Source of the DNA: Roseiarcus sp049514155
Lineage (GTDB): Bacteria; Pseudomonadota; Alphaproteobacteria; Rhizobiales; Beijerinckiaceae
Length of the DNA stretch: 17,193 bases
Assembly: GCF_049514155.1 (NCBI RefSeq)
Contig: NZ_JBEKVH010000079.1
Span: 1-17,193, forward strand
Direction: 5' to 3'
Below, in pieces: positions 1-7,094 of the stretch; positions within the stretch are counted from its first letter, which is position 1, and the number at the start of each line of letters is the position of its first letter. The notes beneath the pieces were generated by a model, which saw nothing but the letters and a program-made list of their open reading frames with translations, was not told the origin of the DNA and did not search any database. The translations under genes were made by a program, and so were the position numbers.

Positions 1-263
1 TAGTAAAGGTCCTGAAAATCGATCTCGGGGAATTCGACCCGCGCCCAGCGCGGCGGAATCATCGTCAGCCAGCGCCGATAGGCGTCGAGGCGCCAGTCGA
101 GCAGCCATTGCGGCTCGCCCTTTTTGGCCGAGATGAAGCGGACGACGTCTTCGTTGAGGCCTTTGGGGGCCTTGTCGGACTCGATGTCGGAGACGAAGCC
201 ATACTTATAGGCCTCGGCTTCGATCGAACGGACGCGGTCGACGGTCTCCTGGACTGCCGCCAT
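1..263 (-). CDS. sufB: Fe-S cluster assembly protein SufB, N-terminal part (gene runs off the left edge)
   Basis: SufB is the scaffold subunit of the SufBCD complex, which builds Fe-S clusters in the cytosol. Only the first 87 codons are visible. The translation starts MAAVQETVDRVRSI and continues with the family hallmark stretches KAPKGLNEDVVRFISAKKGEP, LDWRLDAYRRWLTM and the start of FQDLYY, which identify SufB clearly. The ATG is preceded by a good ribosome site (GAGGAG, about 8 nt upstream). No iscR or cysteine desulfurase gene lies upstream; the neighbour is a VOC gene, so sufB is probably the first suf gene here. The rest (sufC, sufD, sufS) would lie beyond the left edge, which cannot be seen. 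Identity is very sure; the partial state is due to the window. Confidence 0.95.
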   Translation of the reverse strand, partial: MAAVQETVDRVRSIEAEAYKYGFVSDIESDKAPKGLNEDVVRFISAKKGEPQWLLDWRLDAYRRWLTMIPPRWARVEFPEIDFQDLY

Positions 264-281
264 TGGACTTCTCCTCGCCTA

Positions 282-300
282 GACGGTTTCAAGGACCGTC
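282..300 (-). promoter_or_regulatory. Perfect inverted repeat in the sufB leader
   Basis: GACGGT and ACCGTC form a perfect 6-bp inverted repeat around a 7-nt centre, ending 18 nt before the sufB start and just ahead of its ribosome site. A TTGACC hexamer (minus strand, 312-307) lies just upstream, but no good -10 box sits at the proper distance. The dyad may be a regulator site (suf promoters are often controlled by Fe-S or iron regulators) or a leader hairpin. It does not match an IscR or RirA site that I can recall. Confidence 0.3.
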
Positions 301-342
301 GGTGGGGGTCAAGAATGCTGTGCGAACGACCGCCTTCGCTTG

Positions 343-711
343 TCACGGCGCCGCACTGTGGCAGACAGCCTCTATATTGTGTCCGTCGGGGTCGATTGCA
401 AACGCCCCGTAATAGTTCGGATGGTAGTGGGGGCGCAAGCCCGGCGCGCCGTTGTCCCTTCCCCCGGCGGCGAGCGCGGCGGCGTGGAATGCGTCGACTT
501 CGGCGCGGTTCCTCGCGGCGAAGGCGATATGGAGGGGCGAGACGGGCGGCTCGCCCTGGCTCAGCCACAGCTGCGGCTTGCCGCCGCGGCCCAGGCCGAC
601 CCCGCCGCCGTGCTCCATCGCCACGCCGACGCCGAGCGGCGCCAGCGCCGCCAGATAGAATTTCCGGCTCGCTTCCACGTCCCTGACGCGGAATTCGACA
701 TGATCGAACAT
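343..711 (-). CDS. VOC (glyoxalase/bleomycin-resistance) family protein
   Basis: This 122-residue protein is a single vicinal-oxygen-chelate unit. It begins MFDHVEFRVRDVEASRKFYLA, the usual first beta strand and helix of the fold, with a metal-ligand type His in DHVEF. The end, YYGAFAIDPDGHNIEAVCH, carries the closing DPDGHNIE motif with its Glu. The family includes lyases, dioxygenases and resistance proteins, so the substrate cannot be told. An in-frame TTG at 735 would add eight residues, but the ATG at 711 gives the standard family N-terminus. No strong ribosome site is seen (a weak AGAGGG lies about 12 nt upstream). It lies between sufB and the HerA-like gene, all on the same strand. Confidence 0.85.
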   Translation of the reverse strand: MFDHVEFRVRDVEASRKFYLAALAPLGVGVAMEHGGGVGLGRGGKPQLWLSQGEPPVSPLHIAFAARNRAEVDAFHAAALAAGGRDNGAPGLRPHYHPNYYGAFAIDPDGHNIEAVCHSAAP

Positions 712-824
712 CGCCTTCGCCCTCTGGCCGAACAAACGCCGTGGCGCATTATGATCCGCCTGAGCGGAAAGGGCGATTTATCGGTCTTGCCGCGGCAAAT
801 CGGCGCGCCGGCCGGCGGCGGCGG

Positions 825-2504
825 TCAGTTCGTCTCGGGAGAATATTCTCCGCGAAGCCGGCAGACGATCTTGCGCAGGTCGAGATGCGCCATGTTCGGC
901 TCCGGGTCGCCGGTGAAGGGGACGCGCGCCGATTCGTCGCGGTAATCGGAGAATTTCATCCGCATCGGCGTCGCGATCGCCTCGCCGAAGGCGATCGCCT
1001 CGCGGTCGGCGATCGAGGAGAGGAAGGCGATCGTGCTCGCCGAGGAGACGCCCACCGCCGACCGGACGATCGCCTTGTCCGTCTCGTTGGAGAGCCGCAT
1101 GGCGAACATCGTCGAGCATTGCGACAGAACGGTCGCGTCGAGTTCGGACGGACGCTGGGTGACGATGCCGAGCGAGACGCCGTATTTGCGTCCTTCCTTG
1201 GCGATGCGGCCGATCGCCGTGCGGGTCGGACCGAAGGCCTGCGACTGATCGGTCGGGATGTAGCGGTGCGCCTCTTCGCAGACGACCATGATTTCGTAGG
1301 CGCCGTCGCTCCACAACGCGATCTCGAAGGCCATGCGCGCGAGCACCGACACCAGCGAATTAACGACCTCGTTGGGCAGGCCAGCGAGCTGAACGATCGT
1401 GACCGGTTGGCCCGCCTTGGGCAGCCGGAAGATTTTGGCGATCACCTTGGCCATGTTGTCTTCGACGACGACGCGGCCGAACATAAACTTGAACCGCGGG
1501 TCGCGGCTCAGCGTCTCCAGTCGGTACTTCAGCGCCCTGAGGTCGGAGCGCGGATAGCGCTGGTCGAGCTTGCCGAGCCATTCGTCGATGATGTGGACCA
1601 TGTCGGCGACGCGATAGGGCACCGGCGTGTCGGCGCTGATCCAGCCGCTGTCGGTCGGGTTGGCGCGACGCAGCGGACTGGCGGCGATCATCGAGGCGGA
1701 ACTGGCGATGAACTGCGTCTTGGCGGTCTTGATCGCGTCGTAAAGCGCGTCGAGCTCGTCGGAATTCGCCTTGCGGCCGCTGTAGATGATGTCGGCGATC
1801 TCCTCGAACCGGAACATCCAGTACGGCAGCTCGAGGTTGTCCGAGGTGAGCACCACCGATTCCTTGGGGAAGTGGCGCGCATATTCGTTGTGGGGGTCGA
1901 TGATCAGCGTGCGCAACTTCGGCCGCTGCGAAAGGCACTTCTTGATCAGCATCGACACCGCGGTCGTCTTGCCGACGCCGGTCGAGCCGATCACCGCGAA
2001 ATGGCGGGTGACGAGTTCGTCGACGCTGACCGCGGCCGTCAGGTTGGCGTTCTGGGTCAGCGTGCCGATCACGACCCCGTCGACGCCGCGAAAGGCGTAA
2101 ATCGCCTTGAGGTCGTCGGCGCGGATGCGATGGGCGACGGCGCCGAGCGCGGGATAGGAGCGGATGCCGCGGAAGAACCGTGGCGCGCCGTCGTCGTCAT
2201 CGATGATCTCGCCGCTCAGCTCCACCTTCACGTAGGCGACGTTGGCGTCGTTGTCGTTCCAGCGTCGGTCGATCGTCGACAGCTCGCAGACGACGCCCAC
2301 CAGCCGCGCCTGCTGATGGACGATGGAGATGAGGTGGCCGACCGACCAATGATCGCCGATCTCGCTCGGCGACAGCTCGCAGGCGATCACCCCTTCGGCG
2401 CCATTGAGCGACACCAGCCGGCCGATGGCGCGGTCGCCGGCGTGCTCGCGCCGCTCGCGCAACGGCGCGACAACGCCGTGCAGCGGCGATAAGTCGAGTC
2501 TCAT
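825..2504 (-). CDS. HerA-like ATPase (DUF87 family)
   Basis: This 559-residue protein belongs to the HerA/FtsK-type hexameric ATPases, which pump or translocate DNA. An N-terminal beta-rich HAS-barrel-like region covers roughly residues 20-150. It is followed by Walker A GSTGVGKTT (173-181), the strand LIIDPHNEY (200-208), Walker B VVCEEAH (407-413), and TQRPSELD (449-456) as the sensor-like motif after it. All key ATPase residues are present. The start ATG at 2504 has a GGGGC element close upstream; the long open frame further upstream is a shadow of ppx. Archaeal HerA works with the nuclease NurA, and some bacterial HerA proteins act in phage defence with a partner, but no nuclease or Sir2 gene is adjacent here. 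A housekeeping DNA-repair role is the best guess. Confidence 0.85.
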   Translation of the reverse strand: MRLDLSPLHGVVAPLRERREHAGDRAIGRLVSLNGAEGVIACELSPSEIGDHWSVGHLISIVHQQARLVGVVCELSTIDRRWNDNDANVAYVKVELSGEIIDDDDGAPRFFRGIRSYPALGAVAHRIRADDLKAIYAFRGVDGVVIGTLTQNANLTAAVSVDELVTRHFAVIGSTGVGKTTAVSMLIKKCLSQRPKLRTLIIDPHNEYARHFPKESVVLTSDNLELPYWMFRFEEIADIIYSGRKANSDELDALYDAIKTAKTQFIASSASMIAASPLRRANPTDSGWISADTPVPYRVADMVHIIDEWLGKLDQRYPRSDLRALKYRLETLSRDPRFKFMFGRVVVEDNMAKVIAKIFRLPKAGQPVTIVQLAGLPNEVVNSLVSVLARMAFEIALWSDGAYEIMVVCEEAHRYIPTDQSQAFGPTRTAIGRIAKEGRKYGVSLGIVTQRPSELDATVLSQCSTMFAMRLSNETDKAIVRSAVGVSSASTIAFLSSIADREAIAFGEAIATPMRMKFSDYRDESARVPFTGDPEPNMAHLDLRKIVCRLRGEYSPETN

Positions 2505-2521
2505 AATGTGCCCCGTCGTCG

Positions 2522-2540
2522 CCGCGACCTCATGTCGCGG
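2522..2540 (-). promoter_or_regulatory. Leader stem-loop just upstream of the HerA-like gene
   Basis: A perfect 7-bp stem (CCGCGAC/GTCGCGG) with a 5-nt loop ends 17 nt before the start codon, on the transcribed strand. It has no T-run, so it is not a standard terminator for ppx. The loop contains an ATG that opens a 10-codon frame (MRSRRRRGTL) whose TGA overlaps the ATG of the next gene. There is no visible ribosome site for that frame, so its translation is doubtful. Confidence 0.35.
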
Positions 2541-2560
2541 ACTTGGCGGATTAGAGGGGG

Positions 2561-2597
2561 CAGTGTGTAAACAAAAGCTTTCCGCAGCGTTACACTG
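2561..2597. promoter_or_regulatory. Inverted repeat between ppx and the HerA-like gene
   Basis: GTGTAA (2565-2570) and TTACAC (2590-2595) are perfect inverted copies 19 nt apart. The flanks CAGTG and CACTG extend the symmetry if a 2-base insertion is allowed. The region between is AT-rich for this genome and holds the palindrome AAAGCTTT. It starts only a few bases after the ppx stop, so it may be the promoter/operator of the HerA-like gene. A TCTAAT hexamer (minus strand, just downstream) resembles a -10 box, but no convincing -35 is at the right spacing. Confidence 0.3.
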
Positions 2598-2602
2598 ACC
2601 AT

Positions 2603-4111
2603 TCAACTCGCCGCGCGGACCTCGGGATCGCCGCCGAGCAGGCGGGCGAATTGACGCAGCCGGGTCTGCAGCCGGTCGCTGTTGAGCGCGGCGAGGTCGC
2701 TCGGCAGCGTCAGCACGACGTGGCCCCGCTGCACCGCCATTGGGGCGCGCGGCAGCACGCCGGGCATCGCCGCCGAGACGATGTAAGCGACGCGCATCGC
2801 CGAGCCGAGCAGACGGGCCCGATCGAGCTGGCGCGGCGACACCAGCGAGCGCGCGTGCGGGCTGACCTCCTGATCGCCCGACACATGGCGGTAGGAGGCG
2901 GCGAGGGCGAGATAGGCGCGCGACGGGTGGTCGAGGCCGACGAAGGCGGCGTTGGCGACGAGGTCGTACGACTGTTCGCCGCGATAGTCGGGATGGGCGC
3001 GCCAGGCGATGTCGGAGAGCAGGCAGGCGGCGTGGCGCAGCCGCGTCTCCTCCGGCGTCTCCTCGAGGTGGGAGGCGCCGAGAAACTGGCTCGTCCAGTG
3101 GAAAAGCTCTTCGGCGTGACCGGGGCTGCGCGAGCGCAACAGGTTGAACTGGCGCGCGGCGGTGATGAGCGGATCCTGCGCCTGCTCCTCGGGCGAAAGG
3201 CCCTCGAACAGCAGGCCTTCGCGCACCCCGAGCGCCGAGATGACGATCTCCCTCGGGGGCGAGCGGCGGATGATCTCTTCGAGCACCGCTGCGCCGTAGG
3301 CGAGCAGCGGCCGGCGGGCGGCCGACACCGTCTCGATCGAGGTCAGCGCCTCGGTTTCGATGCGCTCGACCAGCTTGACGAATTCCAGCGCGTCGCGGGT
3401 CGGGATGACGTAATTGTGCATCACCCGCATCGGATATTGGCGTTGGCTCATGTGCAGGCGCGCCAGCGCGCGCCAGGTGCCGCCGACGGCGTAGAAGGTC
3501 CGGCCGGCGAGATTGTCGAGCGCTTTGACCTTTTGCAGCGCGTCGCGCGCGATCTTGGACGCCTTCTTCGGCGAGCGATCGGAAAGCTCGAGCAGCGTCA
3601 GACCGCCGAGCGGCAGGGTGACGCCGCGCCCGACCTTGCCGCCGGCGACGTCGGCAAGTTCGAGCGAGCCGCCGCCGAGGTCGCCGACCACGCCGTCGGC
3701 GGCCCAGATCGAGGACGCCACGCCGATGGCGGAGAGCTGCGCCTCGCGCGGGCCGGCGAGCAGATCGATCTCGCAGCCGATCGCCCGCTCCGCCAGCTCG
3801 AGGAATTGCGGGCCGTTGGCGGCGTCGCGCACCGCTGCGGTCGCCACCGCGCGAAGGTTGGCGATGCCCATCGTCCGGCACAGGACGCGGAAGCGCTGCA
3901 GCGCCGCCAGCGCCTTGGCCGTCGCGTCTTCGGTCAGGAAGCCGGTCGTGGCGACGCCGCGGCCGAGCCCGCACAGCACCTTCTCGTTGAAGATCGGGGT
4001 CAGCGCGCGGCTGAGCGCTTCATAGGCGACAAGGCGGACCGAGTTCGACCCGATGTCGACGATCGCCACGGGTTCGCCCGGCAACCGCCCTCTTGCTTCC
4101 AGCCCCGACAT
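2603..4111 (-). CDS. ppx: Exopolyphosphatase (Ppx/GppA family)
   Basis: Ppx removes terminal phosphates from polyphosphate; GppA relatives hydrolyse pppGpp. The 502-residue protein shows the ASKHA-fold phosphate loop VDIGSNSVRLV (18-28), AGPREAQL with the presumed catalytic Glu at 123, the second phosphate loop GDLGGGSLEL (143-152) and the later GGTWRALA motif. The C-terminal half is a helical region usual for the long alphaproteobacterial form. The start has a strong ribosome site (AGGAAGGA). It lies 64 nt downstream of ppk1 on the same strand, the common ppk-ppx pairing, so synthesis and degradation of polyphosphate are probably co-transcribed. A GppA-like activity on pppGpp cannot be excluded from sequence alone. 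Confidence 0.93.
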   Translation of the reverse strand: MSGLEARGRLPGEPVAIVDIGSNSVRLVAYEALSRALTPIFNEKVLCGLGRGVATTGFLTEDATAKALAALQRFRVLCRTMGIANLRAVATAAVRDAANGPQFLELAERAIGCEIDLLAGPREAQLSAIGVASSIWAADGVVGDLGGGSLELADVAGGKVGRGVTLPLGGLTLLELSDRSPKKASKIARDALQKVKALDNLAGRTFYAVGGTWRALARLHMSQRQYPMRVMHNYVIPTRDALEFVKLVERIETEALTSIETVSAARRPLLAYGAAVLEEIIRRSPPREIVISALGVREGLLFEGLSPEEQAQDPLITAARQFNLLRSRSPGHAEELFHWTSQFLGASHLEETPEETRLRHAACLLSDIAWRAHPDYRGEQSYDLVANAAFVGLDHPSRAYLALAASYRHVSGDQEVSPHARSLVSPRQLDRARLLGSAMRVAYIVSAAMPGVLPRAPMAVQRGHVVLTLPSDLAALNSDRLQTRLRQFARLLGGDPEVRAAS

Positions 4112-4175
4112 TCAATCCTTCCTGCGGCTCGGCCCGCCGCCGGCCGCGCGAGGCCAGCGTGGGCGCTTGTGCGCT

Positions 4176-6347
4176 TCAATCGCGCAGCTTGCGATAGGCG
4201 AGCGCCCCCGGGCGGGACTCGGCAAGTGACCGGCCGCGCCCGGAAAGGCTCGGATGGGTGAGAAAATATTTGTGACAGTTGAACGGCTCCTCGCCCTCGG
4301 CGGGCGCGATCCTGACGCTCGAACCGTCCGGCAGCACGCGGAAGCTCTGCTCGTTGTCGAGCAGGTTGGCTTCCATGATCTGGTTGAGGACGTGCTCGTG
4401 AACGGTGGGATTGAGCAGCGGCGCCAGCGCTTCGACGCGGCGATCGAGGTTGCGCTGCATCAGGTCGGCCGAGGAAATATAGACGTGCGCCTCGCGGCTC
4501 GGCAGGCCGTGGCCGCCGCCGAAAGCGTAGATGCGCGCGTGCTCGAGGAAGCGGCCGACGATCGACTTGACGCGGATGTTGTCGGACAGGCCGGGCACGC
4601 CCGGCCGCAGGCAGCAGATGCCGCGCACGACGAAGTCGATCTCCACCCCGGCGCGGCTCGCCGCGTAGAGTGCGTCGATGATTTCGGAATCGACCAGCGC
4701 GTTGCACTTGCCCCAGATCGCCGCCGGCTTGCCGGCCTTGGCGAACTCGATCTCCTCGGCGATGTGGCGCAGCAGCTTCTTCCTGAGCGTGAACGGCGAG
4801 ATCGCCAACAGCTCGAGCCCGTCCGGCTCGGCGTAGCCGGTGATGAAGTTGAACACCCGGGCGACGTCGCGGCCGACCGCCGCGTCGGCGGTGAACAGCG
4901 ATATGTCGGTGTAGATGCGCGCGGTGACCGGATGATAGTTGCCGGTGCCGAGATGGCAATAGGTGACGAGCGAGCCCGCTTCGCGCCTGACCACCATGGA
5001 TAGCTTGGCGTGGGTCTTCAGCTCGATGAAGCCGAACACGACTTGCGCGCCGGCGCGCTCGAGGTCGCGCGCCCAGCGGATGTTGGCTTCCTCGTCGAAG
5101 CGCGCCTTCAGCTCGATCAGCGCCGTGACCGACTTGCCGGCCTCGGCCGCTTCGATCAGCGCGCGGACGATCGGACTGTCGGCCGAAGTGCGATAGAGCG
5201 TCTGCTTGATCGCTACGACGTTGGGATCGCGCGCCGCCTGAACGAGAAACTGCACCACCACGTCGAAGGTTTCGTAAGGATGGTGGACGACGAGGTCCTT
5301 CTGGCGGATCGCGGCGAAGCAGTCGCCGCCATTGTCGCGCACGCGCTCGGGGAAGCGCGGATTGATCGGAGGAAACTTCAGCTCCGGCCGGTCGACGCCG
5401 ATGATCTGGCTGAGTTCTTCGAGCGCGAGCAGGCCGTCGATCAGGACGACGCCGGAGGCGACGACGTCGACGTCGCCGGTGACGAATGCGCGCAGCCGCT
5501 CCGGCATGCTCGCGTCGATCTCGAGGCGGATGACCGAACCGCGCCGCCGCCGTTTCAGCGCGCTCTCGAACAGGCGCACCAGGTCTTCAGCCTCTTCCTC
5601 CACTTCGATGTCGCTGTCGCGAATGACGCGGAAGCTGCCGTGGCCGGTGACCTTGTAGCCAGGGAAAAGCTGGCCGATGAAGGCGAGGATGATCTGTTCG
5701 AGCAGGACGAAGCGCAGCGGCCCGGCGCCGCCCGCGTCCGGCAACTTGATGAAGCGGTCGATGCGGCTGGGAAAGCGCACCAGCGCGTTCATCGTCCGGT
5801 GGTCGGCGTGGCTCTTGAGCTCGAGCGCAAGGGTGAAGCCGAGGTTGGGAATGAACGGGAACGGGTGCGCCGGGTCGACCGCCAGCGGCGTCAGCACCGG
5901 GAAGACGTAGAGGAGGAAATAGTCCTCCAGCCATTGGCGGTCGCGAGCCGAGAGCGCTGCGACGTCGCAGATGACGATCCCCGCCTGTTCGAGCTCTGCA
6001 CGCAGCGCGCGCCAGCGCTCCTGCTGCGCGGCGACGAGCTCGGCGACCCGCGCGCCGATGCGCTCGAGCTGCTCGACGGGCGTGAGGCCGTCGTCGGAGA
6101 TTTCCGTCATCCCGGCGAGCACCTGCCCAACCAAGCCGGCGACGCGGACCATGAAGAATTCGTCGAGATTGTTGGCCGAAATCGACAGGAAGCGCAGCCG
6201 CTCGAGCAGCGGATGACCGCGATTGTCCGATTCCTCCAGCACCCGGCGGTTGAATTCCAACCACGACAGCTCGCGGTTGATGAACCGCTCGGGCGATTCG
6301 AGCAGAGTCGGCGGCGCGTCTTCGGCGGCGGCGGTTGCGGACTTCAT
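4176..6347 (-). CDS. ppk: Polyphosphate kinase 1 (RNA-degradosome-independent Ppk1)
   Basis: Ppk1 reversibly makes polyphosphate from ATP. The 723-residue protein has the N-terminal domain start RFINRELSWLEFNRRVLEE (21-39), ANNLDEFFMVR (58-68) and the two phospholipase-D-like C-terminal domains. The phospho-acceptor His is in HLGTGNYH (465-472, H465 matching E. coli H435). A second conserved His lies in FLEHARIY (H603, probably E. coli H592). Length is normal for the family. The ATG at 6347 has an upstream GAGGGCGAAGAGG that can serve as ribosome site, so separate translation is plausible. Its frame, however, is open without any stop up to the purN start at 7094, so a PurN-Ppk fusion protein is possible. 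ppx follows at 64 nt. Confidence 0.93.
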   Translation of the reverse strand: MKSATAAAEDAPPTLLESPERFINRELSWLEFNRRVLEESDNRGHPLLERLRFLSISANNLDEFFMVRVAGLVGQVLAGMTEISDDGLTPVEQLERIGARVAELVAAQQERWRALRAELEQAGIVICDVAALSARDRQWLEDYFLLYVFPVLTPLAVDPAHPFPFIPNLGFTLALELKSHADHRTMNALVRFPSRIDRFIKLPDAGGAGPLRFVLLEQIILAFIGQLFPGYKVTGHGSFRVIRDSDIEVEEEAEDLVRLFESALKRRRRGSVIRLEIDASMPERLRAFVTGDVDVVASGVVLIDGLLALEELSQIIGVDRPELKFPPINPRFPERVRDNGGDCFAAIRQKDLVVHHPYETFDVVVQFLVQAARDPNVVAIKQTLYRTSADSPIVRALIEAAEAGKSVTALIELKARFDEEANIRWARDLERAGAQVVFGFIELKTHAKLSMVVRREAGSLVTYCHLGTGNYHPVTARIYTDISLFTADAAVGRDVARVFNFITGYAEPDGLELLAISPFTLRKKLLRHIAEEIEFAKAGKPAAIWGKCNALVDSEIIDALYAASRAGVEIDFVVRGICCLRPGVPGLSDNIRVKSIVGRFLEHARIYAFGGGHGLPSREAHVYISSADLMQRNLDRRVEALAPLLNPTVHEHVLNQIMEANLLDNEQSFRVLPDGSSVRIAPAEGEEPFNCHKYFLTHPSLSGRGRSLAESRPGALAYRKLRD

Positions 6348-7094
6348 CCTCTTCGCCCTCCTGACGCCCGTCCCGGCGGGCCGCCCGGCCCCACCGGAAG
6401 CGCCCGCGGCGCCCGCCCTATCCTTCGGGTAATTCTGTGACAAAACCGCTTCGTCGCCAACTGCGGAGCGCCGAGCGGCCGAGGTTCGCGCGCGGGAGAC
6501 GGTCTTGGCCCGGCGCGACAGCTTCGCCGCGACTTCGGCGAGCGCGCGCGGGTAGAGCTTGTGCTCCTCGACCAGAACCCGCGCCGCCAGGCTCTCGGCG
6601 TCGTCGTCGGCCAGCACGGGGACCCGCGCCTGGGCGACGATCGGACCGGCGTCGAGCTCGGGCTCGACGAAATGGACGGTGCAGCCGTGCTCCTTCAGGC
6701 CGGCGGCGAGTGCGCGCGCGTGCGTATGCAGGCCGCGCAAGTCCGGCAGCAGCGACGGATGGATGTTGAGCATGCGCCCGCGCCAGCGCTCGACGAACTT
6801 CGCCCCGAGGACGCGCATGAAACCGGCGAGACAGACGAATTCGATTGCGTGCGCTTCGAGCGTCGCCTGCAACGCCGCCTCGAACGCTTCGCGGTCGGCA
6901 TGACGCTTCGACTCGATCGCCTCGGCGGCGACCCCCGCCGCGCGGGCGAGATCAAGCCCGGGCGCCTCGGACTTGTTTGAGAGGACGAGCGCGATCTCAG
7001 CCGGGAAATCCGGCGATCGGGCCGCCTCGACCAGCGCCGCCATGTTGGAGCCGCGCCCGGAAATGAGGGCGGCGACCCTGAGCCTGCCGCTCAC
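6348..7094 (-). CDS. purN: Phosphoribosylglycinamide formyltransferase PurN, without its own stop codon
   Basis: PurN transfers a formyl group from 10-formyltetrahydrofolate to GAR, the third step of purine synthesis. The GTG start overlaps the purM stop by 4 nt (GTGA), so translation is coupled. Visible motifs are the phosphate loop ISGRGSNM (11-18) and the catalytic set N110 and H112 in NIHPSLLP and D148 in ELDAGPI, with HGCTVHFV between. All are intact, so the enzyme should work. Conserved sequence ends near residue 192. The following 57 codons are low-complexity and run in frame into ppk with no stop. In all three minus frames between 6348 and 6560 the only stop is a TAG at 6418-6420, in a different frame. 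A single indel would therefore give a normal PurN of about 225 residues. Confidence 0.9.

Larger units (their letters stand above)
4176..7094 (-). other. Uninterrupted PurN-Ppk1 open reading frame (possible fusion gene)
   Basis: The purN GTG (7094) and the ppk ATG (6347) are 249 codons apart in the same frame, and no stop codon lies between them. One polypeptide of 972 residues would contain the PurN catalytic domain (about 1-192), a linker rich in Arg, Ala and Gly (about 193-249) and full-length Ppk1 (250-972). The last 30 or so linker codons include repeated AGG, plus TTG, TCA, AAT and GGT, unlike both flanking domains. That suggests former spacer DNA rather than an evolved coding linker. 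True fusion, re-initiation at the ppk ATG, or a sequencing indel hiding the purN stop all remain possible. Confidence 0.6.

Noticed and set aside
741..2492. 583-codon open frame on the plus strand across the HerA-like gene
   Set aside because: It is antisense to a gene with full ATPase motifs; the translation is Arg/Asp/Gly-rich low-complexity text typical of shadow frames in GC-rich DNA.
2505..3974. Upstream extension of the HerA-like frame through ppx
   Set aside because: The frame stays open only as a shadow of ppx in another phase; the translation is Arg/Ala-rich and the HerA fold starts at 2504.
2651..4261. 536-codon plus-strand open frame over ppx
   Set aside because: Antisense shadow of a well-supported ppx; no motifs and no ribosome site of note.
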